Below are positions 44,736 to 57,056 of a DNA stretch of 64,000 bases, piece after piece. The translations under genes and the position numbers were made by a program. The first letter of the stretch is position 1; each line of letters starts with the position of its first letter. This DNA is from Ampelocalamus luodianensis (taxonomy: Eukaryota > Streptophyta > Magnoliopsida > Poales > Poaceae). The notes below the pieces were generated by a model. It saw nothing but the letters and a program-made list of their open reading frames with translations. It did no database searches and was not told where the DNA came from. The stretch spans positions 26,690,165 through 26,754,164 of the forward strand of contig CM070639.1 in assembly GCA_036346255.1 (NCBI GenBank). Direction: 5' to 3'.

Positions 44736-45830
44736 ATCCAGAGCAAGAACTGCACTTCTGCGCATTTCAGCATCTCAACTTGGGTTTGGTTGAGCACGGT
44801 TCTTCTTTATCGCTCGACAGCAACCGACTTTGGTGGATCGGATCAAGTCGACAAAGAATCGATGATGGTGTGGGTAAAATCAAGCAAAACATCGTGAATG
44901 GATCAGCCAAGTGTTTCACAGAGGATGAGCACGGTGTTGTATGGTTTGGGCAGCGTCTCGTGGTCCCAAAGATCCCCGAGTTGCGGGATTTGATCCTTCA
45001 GGAAGCCCATGATTCGCCTTTGTCCATCCATCCCGGGGCTACCAAGATGTACCAAGATCTGCGGCAGAGGTTCTGGTGGACTCGCATGAAGCGCGAGATT
45101 GCCGGGTTCGTTGCCAGATGTGACATATGTTGTCGTGTCAAGGCCGAGCATCAACGTCCGGCGGGTCTTCTTCAGCCTTTGCCAGTACCAGAATGGAAGT
45201 GGGATTCTGTAGGCATGGACTTCATCACGGTCCGCCTGCACTCTGCGCAGGAAGGATGCATTATGGGTTATCGTCGATCGATTGACGAAGGTGGCTCATT
45301 TCCTTCCAGTACGATCGAAGATTGACGTGAATCAGTTAGCGGATCTTTACATATCCCGCATTGTGAGTCTGCATGGTGTACCACGAACAATTGTGTCAGA
45401 TCGTGGTTCTCTGCTCACCTCTCGGTTTTGGCATAGTCCGCAGAAGCCATGGGGACCCGTCTTTCATTCATTTCACCTATCATCCTCGATCGATGGTCGA
45501 CGGAGCGCGTCAACCAGTGCTTGAAGACATGCTCCGTGCTTGTGTTCTTTCCTATGGGAAGAATTGGGAGAAGTGCCTACCACTTGCCGAAGTTCTCCTA
45601 CAACAACGACTTCAGCTAGTCTCGGTATGGCACCGCTTGAGGCTTTGTATGGGAGGCGCGCAGAACACCATTGAACCGGTCAAACCGTGAGCGGCGCTTT
45701 GGCCCGGATTCGATCAATGAGGCGAAAGTCAAGTGCGCTTGATTCGTGAGCACTTGCGCGTAGCTCACCGAGCGTAAGAGCTATGCAGATCGTCGCCGTC
45801 GTGAGCTGAGTTTCGGCCCAATGACTTTGT
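44736..45830 (+). pseudogene. N integrase zinc finger and core, frameshifted
   Basis: The 44720-45325 frame contains VWFGQRLVVPKIPELRDLI, ILQEAHDSPLSIHPGATK, FVARCDICCRVKAEHQRP and KWDSVGMDFIT (first aspartate). The next frame gives LTKVAHFLPVRSKID-like sequence, LADLYISRIVSLHGVPRT and VSDRGSLLTSRFW (second aspartate, about 45405). The remainder, with ALYGR-like words near 45650, is broken. It inserts element DNA into chromosomes when intact. Confidence 0.87.
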
Positions 45831-46251
45831 GTATCTCAAAGTCTCACCTTTGAAGGGACATCGTCGTTTCGTGTCAAGGCAAACCGCTCCTCGATATGTC
45901 GGGCCGATCGCATCATCAAGAAAGGGAGCTGTTGCATACAAGTTGGAGTTGCCGCTACACTCGAGGGTGCATGATGTTTTCCATGTATCGCAATTGAAGA
46001 AGTGCCTCCGTGTTCCGCTGAGGAAACACCATTGGAAAATATCGATGTGCGTGAAGATCCGTCTTATCGTGAGCGCCCGTCGTATCCTCGATGAAGCCGA
46101 ACGCAGAACAAGGAACCGTGTGATCAAGTTCCTTAAGGTTCGGTGGTCGAACCACTCCGAGGATGAAGCCACTTGGGAGCGGGAAGATCGCCTCCGAGCA
46201 GATTACCCGCCCTTCTTCTCGGTGATCGTAATCTCTGGCGAGATTCTGTAA
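45831..46251 (+). pseudogene. N integrase C-terminus and chromodomain, mostly open
   Basis: The 140-residue frame reads MYLKVSPLKGHRRF, AVAYKLELPLHSRVHDVFH, VSQLKKCLRVP, then RRTRNRVIKFLKVRWSN, HSEDEATWEREDRLRADYP and FF. RVIKFLKVRWSNHSEDEATW is the chromodomain-like core in chromoviruses. It ends at the stop next to the polypurine tract. It is the clearest chromodomain in the window. Confidence 0.9.
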
Positions 46252-46261
46252 GGGGGAGATT
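46250..46261 (+). other. N polypurine tract
   Basis: AAGGGGGAGATT abuts the 3' LTR start TGTAACAGCC. It primes plus-strand DNA. Confidence 0.9.
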
Positions 46262-49200
46262 TGTAACAGCCCTAACTTAGGGTTTGTATTTCAAATGTAA
46301 AATTTTGAGGAGAAATAAAACTTTTGTTGCCTCTTCAAATCATTTGAAAGTTTCTACATTTTCCTAGCAATTTCCATTTTCTAGAATTAAATTCTTGTGA
46401 ATGGAAATTGTTGTCAAGACATTCTTAGCCTTCAAACTTGTGATCATCCCTAGGAATATTTTTCCTGTCATCTTGATCATCCTATCTACCTCCTGAATTA
46501 TTTCACAATTTTTAGATTTTGTTTGCTATTTCAAATGGCCAAGTCAACTCTGTTTGAAATCTGGTCAAACTCCTGCACAGCAGCTTGTGAATTTTCTCTA
46601 GAACAATGCAGTGTATAAAAAGTTCTGGAACAATTATACAAGGTTGTCCTCTGTCCCTAGTAGCTGCCATAAAAATTTCGGAATTTTGGAGCTCAGGAGC
46701 TACCTCTAAAAATTCCCAAACCTTCTCTGTCTTTTAAATCAAATTCTAAAATACTTCCTCGGGCCGAACCCAACTCGTGCTCGAGTCCGACTTCGCACAC
46801 TTGGTTGGTCGCATCAACTAATCGCACCGCCCGAGTCCAATTGATCGCGACCGTCCGATGCAAATCGAACGATCCACGTGCGCGCATGCAACCGACCTGT
46901 CCGAATGCATACACCAATCTCAGCCGTCCGTTTTAGATCCAACGGTCGGCGCGATATTGATCGAGTCTAACTCTGTGCTCGCGCTGCTTTCTTCTTGCCG
47001 CCGACTTGTGGGCCATCCTCGCCAGTCATTTCCGCCACGCCACTCGCCAGCCCAGCGCACCGCCACCAAGGCTCTCGCGCTCGCCGCCGCCTGCATGCAC
47101 ACTGCCACCTAGCTTCACCGGTCTTTTCACCGCCACCGCCTCACCTCGCTGCCTCCGCCTGCTCCTACAAAGGCCACCGAGGGTTTTCCCTACCTCGTTT
47201 TCTTCTCCTCTGTCTTTCTTCTCCACTGAGCTCCAGGAGCCGTGAGCGTCGCTGCGACGCCTCCGAGCATTTCACCTCCGGTGGGCTCGGCCATCGCCGG
47301 CGCGCACGGCGTGTTCCACATCCCGGGAAGTAAACCCCTCAAGGAATTTCAGGATTCATCGTGCGTGGAGCTGCGTGGACTTTCTTCTCCAAGTCCGCCA
47401 AACCGCTTTTCCACCGCCGCGTCTTCTCCGGTGAGCTCCGGCTCACTCTTCGCCGGTGAGCACCACCGACTCCACCTTTCTTCTCCACTCACTCGTGTCC
47501 TCTCGCTCACCCTGTGCTCGCCGCCGCGTTAATCGCCTTGCGCTGCGGCTCTCGCCGCCGGTCACTCCGTGCTCTCTGCCGCCGCCAAGCACACCGGTGA
47601 GTTCTCGGTAACTCATCGATGCCCATGCGCGCTAAATTTCATTGTCTTCCTCTCTAGTGCGCCGCACCTTGTCACCCCACCGCCGCCGCTAAGCTCGCCG
47701 CCGCCGCACGCGATGCATCTCCCGCGCTCGAGACCACCTACAGTTTGATGATCCTCGGTGACCCATTTTGGCCTTGGTTTCCACCTCGCGCGCCTCCACC
47801 GCCGCGACGAATCCAGTCCGAGCCGCCGAGATCCTCTCGTTTTTCGATTGTGCTCTCTCTGCATGTCTCGATGATGGGGCCTACTCCTTCAAAACCAATT
47901 AGTTAGCTGCTAATCATGCTTATGATTGTTCTTTAGTTCACTCTCATGCATGATCAAAGTTTGTAATTGAGGTTTGAAAGTATATTAGTGCAAGTTTCTT
48001 GTAGCTTTTCTCTGTTGTCATTTTTATCTCATTTGTCGAATCAAAATTTGTATCATGCTTGTTATTAGGTTTTGTTAGTCTTGATGCCTCCTTTTTGTTG
48101 TGGTGGTTAGCATGAAATCATTTAGTTGGTATCTTTAAGTTTCTAAGCTTCTTGCCATGCTTGATCATAGGGATAGTTAGTGCTCATTTTATTTGCCTCT
48201 GTACTTTTGAGTTGTCGGTGTTATGAGATTTGGGTAGTGGCCAAATGTTGAAACTTGTTAGCCTTGCAAAATCTAGGTGTGATGCTTAGGGTATGAATAG
48301 CTGAGCATCCTTAGCATCCTATCTTAGGTAGAAGATTTTTGTTTAGCATTTCTTAGTTGGATACTTGGCTAGTTATGCTTTCAATAGTTTCTTGTAGATT
48401 TTGTGCTCTCACCACAATAGTGGTTTTAGTATAGCTAGCTGATTTTGATGTGTTAACTTGATGATTAAATAATAGATGTGCATACAATCACCATCAAAGC
48501 CCATCCAAAGTTTAAAGCATGTTAGAAGTTTGATTTTGTGGTTAACCTAGCAAATGAGTGGATGGGTCTCTGTAGCAATTATTTGTCATTCTTTGTGATA
48601 GTCTAGCCTTGGTGTATATATTGGTGTTTGTATTTGATGTTTGAGTTTTGCGGTGTTATTCGTTCTTATTATTTGCTTTGTTCGATCGTTAGGCTTCGAT
48701 ATTTGCGGCAACCCCGAGGACGATCCTCCGCACCATATCGAGCAACAAACAACCAGCAAGCGGTTTGATCATGTTTATCGGTATTTTAAAATCTAATATT
48801 TTGTTTCAAATTGTATGTATGCATTGCTTAATTTGTGTTAAATTGGTTAGTTAAATCAGAGTCGCATATCCTGTAGACAAAATATTGATCTCTACTACTG
48901 AGCCTAGGTTATTTGTCTGTGATTAAAGGTCATTGGATGATCTCTTGTCACTTAGTAGATCCGGTCAACTTGCTTAGACATGCTTAGCTATCGGTAGAAG
49001 CTGGCGGTTATCGACTTTAGTCGGTAACCTTGATCACACAAAATTTACTACAACTTTTTGTTTCACATCTTTGCTATGTTTAATTGAAAAATTAAAAATG
49101 AAAACAAAATGATTTAGACTTGGGCACAATGGTAAGACTGGTGTGATCATTGGGTGTGGTCGAAAGGTGCCCAGCCGCTTAAGGACCGAGTTACTTGCGC

Positions 49201-50330
49201 CACCGTGATCGAGCATTTTGCGTGCTAACCACACTAGAGTATATGGGACCTCTCTTGACCTAGTACTTTGGCGTGTATTGGCTCCGGTCGCAGGAGGTCG
49301 CAGGAGGGACGAAGGTGGGAGCATGGTAGTTGTCCAAAAGCTTTATCCGAGTGGGTAGTTGTCTTTTCGGCTTTACCATGTAAGCGTATGGGTTTCTATC
49401 CATACGAGCGGCTCGGGTTGATACACAATATTGGAAACAGTCTCGTAGGACTTAGCTGTGTGGCATACCTTGGAAGTGTGCTTTGGCTTAAAGGCGATCC
49501 GAGGTGTGGGTACATTGGTACACCCGCAGGTCAAAACTATTCGAATAGCCTCGCCCTAGGTTATGGACACGCTCGGACACGCCCCAAGAACTAGACTACA
49601 ACATTTAAATTAAAACTTGATGGGTGGTACGAACGGGATTCGTGCTATTGTTGTGGTGACTATTGGGATAGTCACTTCTAGGTTGTTTATCTTTCGCTTT
49701 TGTTATCAATATCCGCATGTTATTTCAATCTTAAAATGAATTGCAAACTTGCCTTTAAACCTGTATTACATTATTGCAAATGAAAATTGGCTTTATGCAA
49801 ATAAAACATATGGCCTCCACTAAACAAGCTCGCATGTAGCATATGAACAGTGCGCTAGTTCACACGTCGGTCTTGCGGGTACAAAGACAATCTTTGTACT
49901 CAGTGCTTTGCTTAATGTTTTGTTGCAGAGGAAGAAGGTGAGCCTCGGGGCCTCACTTACGTGTCAGTCTTTGCCGCCGTGGGTGACGACTAGTCTTGGC
50001 GGTCCGGTCCGATGCCTTGTGGGTTGAAGGCACGATTGGCTTTGTTTATAGCCATCTTATGGCACTTTTGCTTCCACTGTCGTTCTTGTTATTTGTGTAT
50101 CTTGTGGCCTGTCGGCCTATGTCCGTAATATTGTTACTATTTGTTTATCTTCCGCTTGTAGTGTAATGTTTGGACTCTATGTTTTGAATGGAGTTGTTGT
50201 CTAATTTTGTAACGAGGTGCGTATATCGCTTCGGGAAGTATACATATTCGAGGATCGCTTTATTTGATTTGTGATGCTAGGACCGGTGGTTGGTTAAGCA
50301 TTACAAGCCAAATAAACCTGGGTCCTCACA
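46262..50330 (+). repeat. N 3' LTR, 4.1 kb
   Basis: It starts TGTAACAGCC and ends GGGTCCTCACA, followed by AGGAC. It matches 37412-41514 throughout. Differences are mostly 1-4 base indels or shuffles, densest in the GC-rich block (46750-47880) and at former CAG/CTG words. It contains the hairpin (49006-49029) and TTGCAG then AGGAAGAAGGTGAG (49923-49942). Confidence 0.95.
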
Positions 50331-50335
50331 AGGAC
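50331..50335. repeat. Target site duplication of N, right copy (AGGAC)
   Basis: AGGAC follows the N 3' LTR and matches 37407-37411; H sequence resumes here with GAGGTCGCCC. Confidence 0.96.
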
Positions 50336-50339
50336 GAGG

Positions 50340-51282
50340 TCGCCCAGTCTTCTTAGGGCAACTACTGCGTAGTGACCCTTGTTGTGGCGAGAGAAGCGGT
50401 GGACGTCGGCGCGGGTTGCGGTGAGTCACGGCCGCAGAGGACGTGGAGTGGTGCCGAAGGCCTCGGGCGTGGTGAAGCCAAAGAACAGGCCCCCGTGCAG
50501 CCCAACATGGGGACGAACCAGCCGACTGCGGCATCTGGGCCTCCCACTTGCGCTATGGACTCGCCAGCGCTCTCACCTTGTGCTCGGCGATGATGGCCTT
50601 GTCCACCAAGGTCCGAAGTGGGAAGTCCACAATAGAGAGCTTGTCCTGAAGCTCCTCAGACAGGCCCTCCATGAACTTCTCCTGCTTGGCCTCATCAGTG
50701 GCCACCTCAGCAGGAGCATACCTCGCAAGATGGTTGAACTCATGGAGGTACTCAGTCACAGATTTGCGCCCCTGTTTGAGTGCAAGGAACTCCTTCTTCT
50801 TCAGCTTCATCAGGCCGGCGGGAACATGGGCCCGACGGAAAGCTAACCTGAACTCCTCCCACGAGACCACGTGTCCCGCGGGCTGCATGGCGAGGAAGTT
50901 CTCCCACCATGAGAGTGCCGCACCCTCTAACTGATGGGATGCGAAAAGTGCCCGCTCGCGCCTCGGCATCGAGCAACGTTGAGCTTGCTCAACCGGCACG
51001 CAGCCGACCGTCTGCGTCCAAGGGATCTTCGGACCGGGAGAAGGTGGGAGGCTGCGTGCGAAGGAACTCCGCGAGTCCCCCACGAGACTGATGGCCACCT
51101 CCTCCGGATCCAGAGGCACCAGAGGGAGTGGAGGTGTTCCTCGCGATAGCCTCCAACACCCTGCGGTCCTCCGAACGGTTGCGTTTGATCTGCATGAGGA
51201 CTTCAGCCATGGTCGGAGGAGGGGGAAGCTCCTCATCGGGACTACCCGGCTGATTCCGACCACTACGGGTCCCTCTAGCCAT
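50340..51282 (-). CDS. H gag, two long frames
   Basis: The start at 51282, MARGTRSGRNQPG, is followed by DEELPPPPTMAEVLMQIKRNR, IARNTSTPSG and GGLAEFLRTQPPTFSRSED. One frame change near 51000 leads into the 51263-50553 frame with ERALFASHQLEGAALSWWEN, FLAMQPAGHVVSWEEFRLAF, HEFNHLARYAPAEVATDEA, LSEELQDKLSIVDFP and LVDKAIIAEHKVRALASP. The proline-rich tail and degraded CCHC knuckle (GHYAVVA) reach N at 50336. It is the closest relative in the window of E1 and N gag. Confidence 0.9.
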
Positions 51283-51965
51283 CCTGTTTCACGAAGGCAA
51301 GTTAGCTACAACTCGAGACCCAAGGCACGGAATTCCAAACTCAATTAAAAGGGCCCAAAAGTAACCACAAAAGAGCACAAGACCATAAGTCACCAAATCA
51401 ACTTCCCGAAACGACTAACCCGTATGGAAAGAACGATTAATCATTTAGGAAGGTAAAATTTCAGAACTTAACCCTACTCTAAACAGTCCAAAAACCAAGG
51501 TATAATCACCTAATAGAGCGTTAGGTATTTAGCTAACTCATATCACTTCTTACCCTTTTATTCCCACAAGTTTTAGTTGGATTAGCCTCTCATTTTCAGA
51601 AACCATATACTAATTACAAGCTAGCTGTCCAGAATTTGCGTTTGCTGTCCAGATTTCTCCTTCAAGCCTTTGGCCGAAATTTGAAGCTTCAGGAGCTCCT
51701 AATCTTCACTCCAAACAGCCAACACTTCAATTTTAAGCTCTAATGGTTTTCCCAAAGCCAATTTAATCGATTAGACAACTATCTTTGAAAGAAGATGAGA
51801 GGGAAAATAATTTTCCAAATTTAACCCAGAATAAGGTGAGATGAGCAAGCTAAGATAGATAAGGAGTAAAATATGAGAACTTACTTAAGTTTTCATAAAC
51901 TATTTGAAAGTAAGTTTTCAAAATATCCTAAAGGCGACCAAACTAGGGGTTTCTACGGTCAGTAT
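51283..51965 (-). other. H untranslated leader
   Basis: AT-rich 0.7-kb spacer between primer site and gag, with no reading frame of note. It shares order and words with E1 1761-2514 (for example ATTAGCCTCTCATTTTC near 51580). Confidence 0.65.
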
Positions 51966-51978
51966 GGCTCTGATACCA
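51966..51978 (-). other. H primer binding site (tRNA-iMet)
   Basis: The plus strand reads GGCTCTGATACCA, a perfect complement of TGGTATCAGAGCC, four bases from the LTR. Confidence 0.92.
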
Positions 51979-53275
51979 ACTTTGTGAGGACCCCGAGTAT
52001 TTAACTAGTAATACTTAACCTCCATATGGTTCTAGCATTACTAATCAAATATCAAAGCCTCGATGGACATGTGCTTCCTGCACTGCAGACACGCTCATCA
52101 TCACAAAATCATACATCATTTCCATACAACAATTAACACTAAGTTCAACAACGACATACATAAAGTAAAGTTATTACAAAAGAGAGCCGACTGCCAAATA
52201 GAACAATATACAAGAATGACAATGAAGCAAAAGGTGCCATAAGATGGCTAGAACAAAAGTCGACTGGTTAGCCACACAACCCACAAGGGAACCTACCGGG
52301 CCACCAAGCTAGACGCCTCTTAGGCTACCACAGCACAACTCACAGAAGTGAGGCCCCTCAAGCTCACCTTCTTCCTCGCAACATACATTTAAGCAAGATA
52401 ACCGAGTACACAGCGGTACTCGCAAGATCGACGTGTGGAATAGCGCACCTATTCATAAACTACATGCAAGCTTATTTAGGTGGAGGTTGTATGTCTCATT
52501 TTGCACAAGCCAACTTTATTTGCAATAATGTAATACATTTAAGAGCAAGTTTGCAAATCTGTTTTGTTGTCAAAGTAACAGCGAAATAAAGATACATACA
52601 AGTAACCACCTGGAAGTGACTACCCCAATAGCCACCACAACATAGCACGAATCCCCGATTCGTACCACCCATCAAGTTTTAATTAAAAGGTTGTAATCTA
52701 GTCCTCACGGGGCGTATCCGAGCGTGTCCATAACCTAGCACGAGGCTATTCGAATAGTTTTAACCCTGCCGGGGTGTACCAATGTACCCACACTTCAGAC
52801 CGCCTTTAAGCCACAAAAGCACACTTCCGAAGGTATGCCGGCACGGCTAAGTCCTACGAGACGTTTTCCAATATTGTGTATTAACCACGAGCCGCTCGTA
52901 TGGATCGGAATCCATACGCTTACATTGCAAGACGAAAGACAACCAGCCATCACGGGGGAAGCCTTTCGGACACTACAATGCTCCCAACACCATCCCTCCT
53001 GCGACTCCCTGCGACTCGAAGCTAATACACGCCAAACTACTAAGTCAAGAGAGGTCCCATACCCTCTAGTGTGGTTAGCACGCAAAATACTCAGTACGGT
53101 GGCGCAAGTAACTCGGTCCTTAATGACCCGGGCACCATTTCAGTCACACCCAGAAGCACACCAATCATACCATTGTGCCCAAGTCCAAATCATTTTTTGT
53201 TTTCAGTTTTAGTTTTCATAAGTAGACATGGCACAAGGCTGAAATCATAAATCATAATAAGTTTTATGTGATCAA

Positions 53276-53297
53276 GGTTATCGACAAGTCGATAACC
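53276..53297 (-). other. Conserved LTR hairpin, H right copy
   Basis: GGTTATCGAC, AA, GTCGATAACC: ten perfect pairs. It lies in the same position relative to the LTR ends as in E1, N, P and M. Confidence 0.65.
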
Positions 53298-55936
53298 GCC
53301 CATTTCTACCGGAAGCTAAGCACGGCTAAGCAATTAATTCGCAACTACTAAGTGACATGAGCTCATCCACGAGCCCTAATCACAGCAATAACCTAGGCTC
53401 ACGGTAGTAGAGAATAATCATTTACCTAAGGAAATGCATCTACTAGGTCAACTAACGACAATAGTTTAACACAAGGTAGCGATGCATACATAGAATTTGT
53501 AATCAACATAAATACTTAAAATACTGGGATTAACATGATCAAACCGCTTGCCTTGCTGGTCTTGCTCTTGCTGCAGAGGAGGATTCTCGATTCAATATAA
53601 TCTTGAACCTAACGCTAAAATGCGATAAAACCAAATAAGAACGAAGAACACCAAACAAAACTCAACAGCAAAAGACATCCAAATCCCATGAAATTTACAC
53701 ATCAGTTAGAGGTTGATTTTAGACAATTTTAGAAACAAGAATCGCTTCATTTGGACTTAGCATGAAAAAGTTATGGCTAAACTAAGTTCTCTCAGCCTAT
53801 AAATTCTTTAAATTAATTAGTGGTACTGTTCATGGCGAAAATTTCTAGAATGATCTAAGCTCTGAAATTTTTATAGCAAGTGGAATATGACATCCTAATG
53901 ACAGCAAAGTTGAGTTTACTAAATTTGGAGTTATAATGATTTACTTATGATTTTTTTAAGTTGTAAACCTAGCACATTACATTTTTCAAAAACATAAACA
54001 TGTGCAAAACCTATTTCATATTAAAGTATGCTAACAGAGGGATTTTCCAGCATCAATTTTATATATTAAGGATTTACAGGGAATTTCTTGTGTCTTTTAC
54101 AACATTAAATGAATTTTTAAATGCTACCAATAAGGTTAAATCTATTAACATATTTTTCTGTTGCTGATTTAGGCCTACAACCACAGAAGCATAGCTAGAA
54201 GCATTTTTATAATAAGATTTAGTGAAATACAAATTTATTACAGTTGGATTTATTTAAAAAGGATCTATTTTGCAATAGATATGAATTTCTAAAGATTTGA
54301 TACAATTTTTTAGTTGACAAATAACTACTTACAGAAATAAACAACACTTAACCAGAAAAGAATCGACGTGGACAATTATGGGCCCTTGATTTGAAATCCA
54401 ACGGTGCGCGCGAAGGGTGCGCGAGAGTGACCCAAACGGCCCAATAGATCACGACCGTTGATCAAAGATCTGATGGCCAAGAACGAGGGAGGTTCGGACC
54501 TCGCGAACGGCACCTGAATCAGGACCGATGATCATCAAATGAACGGCCCAAAACGATGGGAGGATCCGGTGACACGACGCTCCAATCGACCGGGCCACGA
54601 TCATAAAATGGACGGTGGCCAAAGATCAAAGTGCAAAATGGAGCGCTGACACGTGGGACCGCCTATCAGTGACTGCGAGTCACACACGCAAGCTTTAACA
54701 CATGTGCACAGGGCTCGGGGCCCACATGGTAGCGAGACACGAGGAGATTTTAGGACAGATAATTAAATACTAATGACCAATGATTAGTGATGATTAGTAA
54801 TTAATGCGTCATAAAGATTTTCATAGAGATGGATTAAGGAACTGCGGGCCCACCTGTCAGTGAGACAAGATGGCGGCTTCGGACACATTTATTGCTAACA
54901 TTTTTAGCAATAAATAAATCCAAAAATTTGCCCTAATGATTTCTGGTTTTCGGCTTTTAAGCCTACGGGCCCACCTGGCAGTGGCACAGGGGTTATTTCC
55001 GACAACCATTAATACCGACACTTAACTAATCAACGATTAGACATTAATGATGTCCAAAACGCACTGATTAGCGCGAGCGGAGGGGATTACAGGGGGTTGG
55101 GCCCACATGTCAGTGAGACATTAGGCCAAATTAGGACACAATTAATACTTCAAATGATTGGCAATGATTAAGCATTTATTGTGTCCTAAATAGATGACGA
55201 AAACTGGAGTTTACGCCCGGCAAACCCCGAGCGAGAATAGTGGCTTGTCGCCGGCGACTCTGGTCACGGCGGCGCCCACAAAACACCAAAACAGACTCGT
55301 AATAGCGATGCGAACCCAATGGTGATGACCTCGCCGGCGTTGGAGGTCTATAACGTCGACGAGCCGGAAAACTAAGATGGAGCCATTTTCAAAACATGAA
55401 AATAGCAAATGCTCATTGCAGCATCCACGAAAGCGAGTGCCAACACTTCTAGGACTAATAAGAAGCTACCGAGCCAAGGTGAGCTTCAAAGTGGCCGGAG
55501 AAGCTTGAACACGATGGAGTTCACCGGAGCCGAGGAAGATGAACACGAAAATGACAATCTGAGCAAAATGAACACCAATGGGTGATCAAATTAGCTTCAT
55601 CATGGTTCCCACAAGCTCCACAAGTAAGCAATTGCAAAAAGAACCACTTACCGGAGTTGGAGAAGAAAGGGGGTGAAATCAGCCGAAAATCTCCAAACTT
55701 AAAATTGAGTGATTCCTGTGAATGCAACCCAAAATTAAGTTAGGGGAAATACAAAGGAAGTTGAGGAGCTCAAAAGGGTGCAAGAAATATTGAAGGTGAA
55801 CCACTGGACACCAAGATCCACAATGGAGCTCCACGGTCGAAAATGGTGTTTTGAAGATTTGAAGTGGTTTTGAGCTCAAATACAGAGAATGAGCAAAGTG
55901 TGGTGTAAAGGAATACCAGGAGGAGCTAAGGGGGGG

Positions 55937-55944
55937 TTTATATA
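55937..55944 (-). promoter_or_regulatory. TATA-like box of H right LTR
   Basis: TTTATATA on the plus strand next to a GGGGGG run; TATATAAACCCCCC in sense. As the 5' LTR copy it would start genomic RNA. Confidence 0.6.
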
Positions 55945-57056
55945 CAGGAAGGTTTAGGGTTTCAAGCACGCACATGAGTCCATGGTGAGCTCGATTCATG
56001 GCACGGTCATGGACCAAGAAATGATGGGAGCAGCTGAGACTCGGGATGGAGGAGCCGAAGCCCGGGCGATTTAATGCCCCACAGATTGATGTTGACGAGC
56101 AAGCTCGAAGTGATACAACGAAGCCGCCCTCTCTCTTTCTCCCTGCCATCGCTTGCATGCGCGCACGGAGAGACAGAGGAGGAAGAAGAACAGAAAAGAA
56201 TAAGGTGACCGTCGGATCTGAGATGGACGGCTGCGATTAAAAGGGTCCAGCCGAGTGTTTTTAACACTCCAAGCAATCTGAGCGGTCCAATCACGAACCA
56301 ACGGCTGCGATTAATCGATGTTCGGTGACCCGAACTGCCCATACAATAAGGAAGGCCAGATCTAAATCTAACGGCTCAAAAGGATGGCTCGATCGCGGTG
56401 GCCCGAACGGCACAAATGACGCGGGCCGAGCGATTGAAATCTAACGGCCAAAAATCAATCGCGCGCGTTTGAAAAGGCTCGGTGTAGTTAGTTGGTTGAG
56501 TCGAGTCAAGTGGCTCGAGCCCGAGTCCGACTCAAACCCAAGGAACAGTGAATCAGCTTTAGGGTTTTATTTAAAGCTGAGACTTTAGGGGATTTGTTAG
56601 AGGTAGCAAAATAACTCCAAAAATTCTAAAATTTTTACAGGAGCTTGCTGACTTAGATATTGACCTTGTGTAAAAATTTTAGAGGTTTTTATGCTATGCA
56701 TTTTTCTCCAAAAATTCTGCAATGTTCTGGCTCAAGGTTTGACTAAAAGTCAAACAGTTTGATCGCCTCTAAAAATATTCAAATAATTTCTAAAAATTGT
56801 GAAATTTTTCAGAGGGGTCACGTACCATCCCAAGAACTTAGGAAAAATATTTCCAGAGGATGATCAAACGGTTTGACAAGATTGTTTTTGAAGGATCAAG
56901 ATTTGGATCAAAGACTTATGACTTTGTGTTTCCACAGTTCTTGTACAATAATTGTTCAGTACACATAGGAAATACATGATGTAAGAAAAAGTTTTAAATT
57001 TCTACTCATTTTCTTACATTTGAAACAAAAGCCCAAAATTGGGATGTTACAATGAG

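Larger units (their letters stand above)
37412..50330 (+). mobile_element. N: complete Tekay-like chromovirus nested in H
   Basis: This is a full plus-strand element of 12,919 bases: LTRs at 37412-41514 (4103 bases) and 46262-50330 (4069 bases), an internal region of 4747 bases, a primer site, a polypurine tract and a perfect AGGAC duplication. The internal order is gag, protease, RT, RNase H, integrase, chromodomain. It is the youngest event of the right-hand nest. Its coding region carries many 1-2 base frame breaks even though the two LTRs look very similar. That is odd for a young copy and may partly reflect sequence error. Confidence 0.96.
28768..57051 (-). mobile_element. H: complete Tekay-like chromovirus, split by N
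   Basis: This minus-strand element has both LTRs (28768-33976 and 51983-57051), a primer site, gag (51282-50340), protease to chromodomain (37406-34016) and a polypurine tract. A perfect ATGAG duplication flanks it. Without N and one AGGAC copy its length is 15,360 bases. N interrupts it just downstream of the gag zinc-knuckle region. Its LTRs differ mainly by one 157-base deletion and many small changes at CAG/CTG words. Coding frames carry several breaks, so it is not autonomous as printed. Confidence 0.95.
51983..57051 (-). repeat. H 5' LTR, 5.1 kb
   Basis: It starts TGTGAGGACC and ends GGGATGTTACA, followed by ATGAG. It lacks 157 bases present in the left LTR, at a single ACCAC (54180-54184). 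It carries the perfect 10-pair hairpin at 53276-53297, the CTATTCGAATAG palindrome (about 52746) and the TATA-like box at 55937-55944. Confidence 0.95.
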
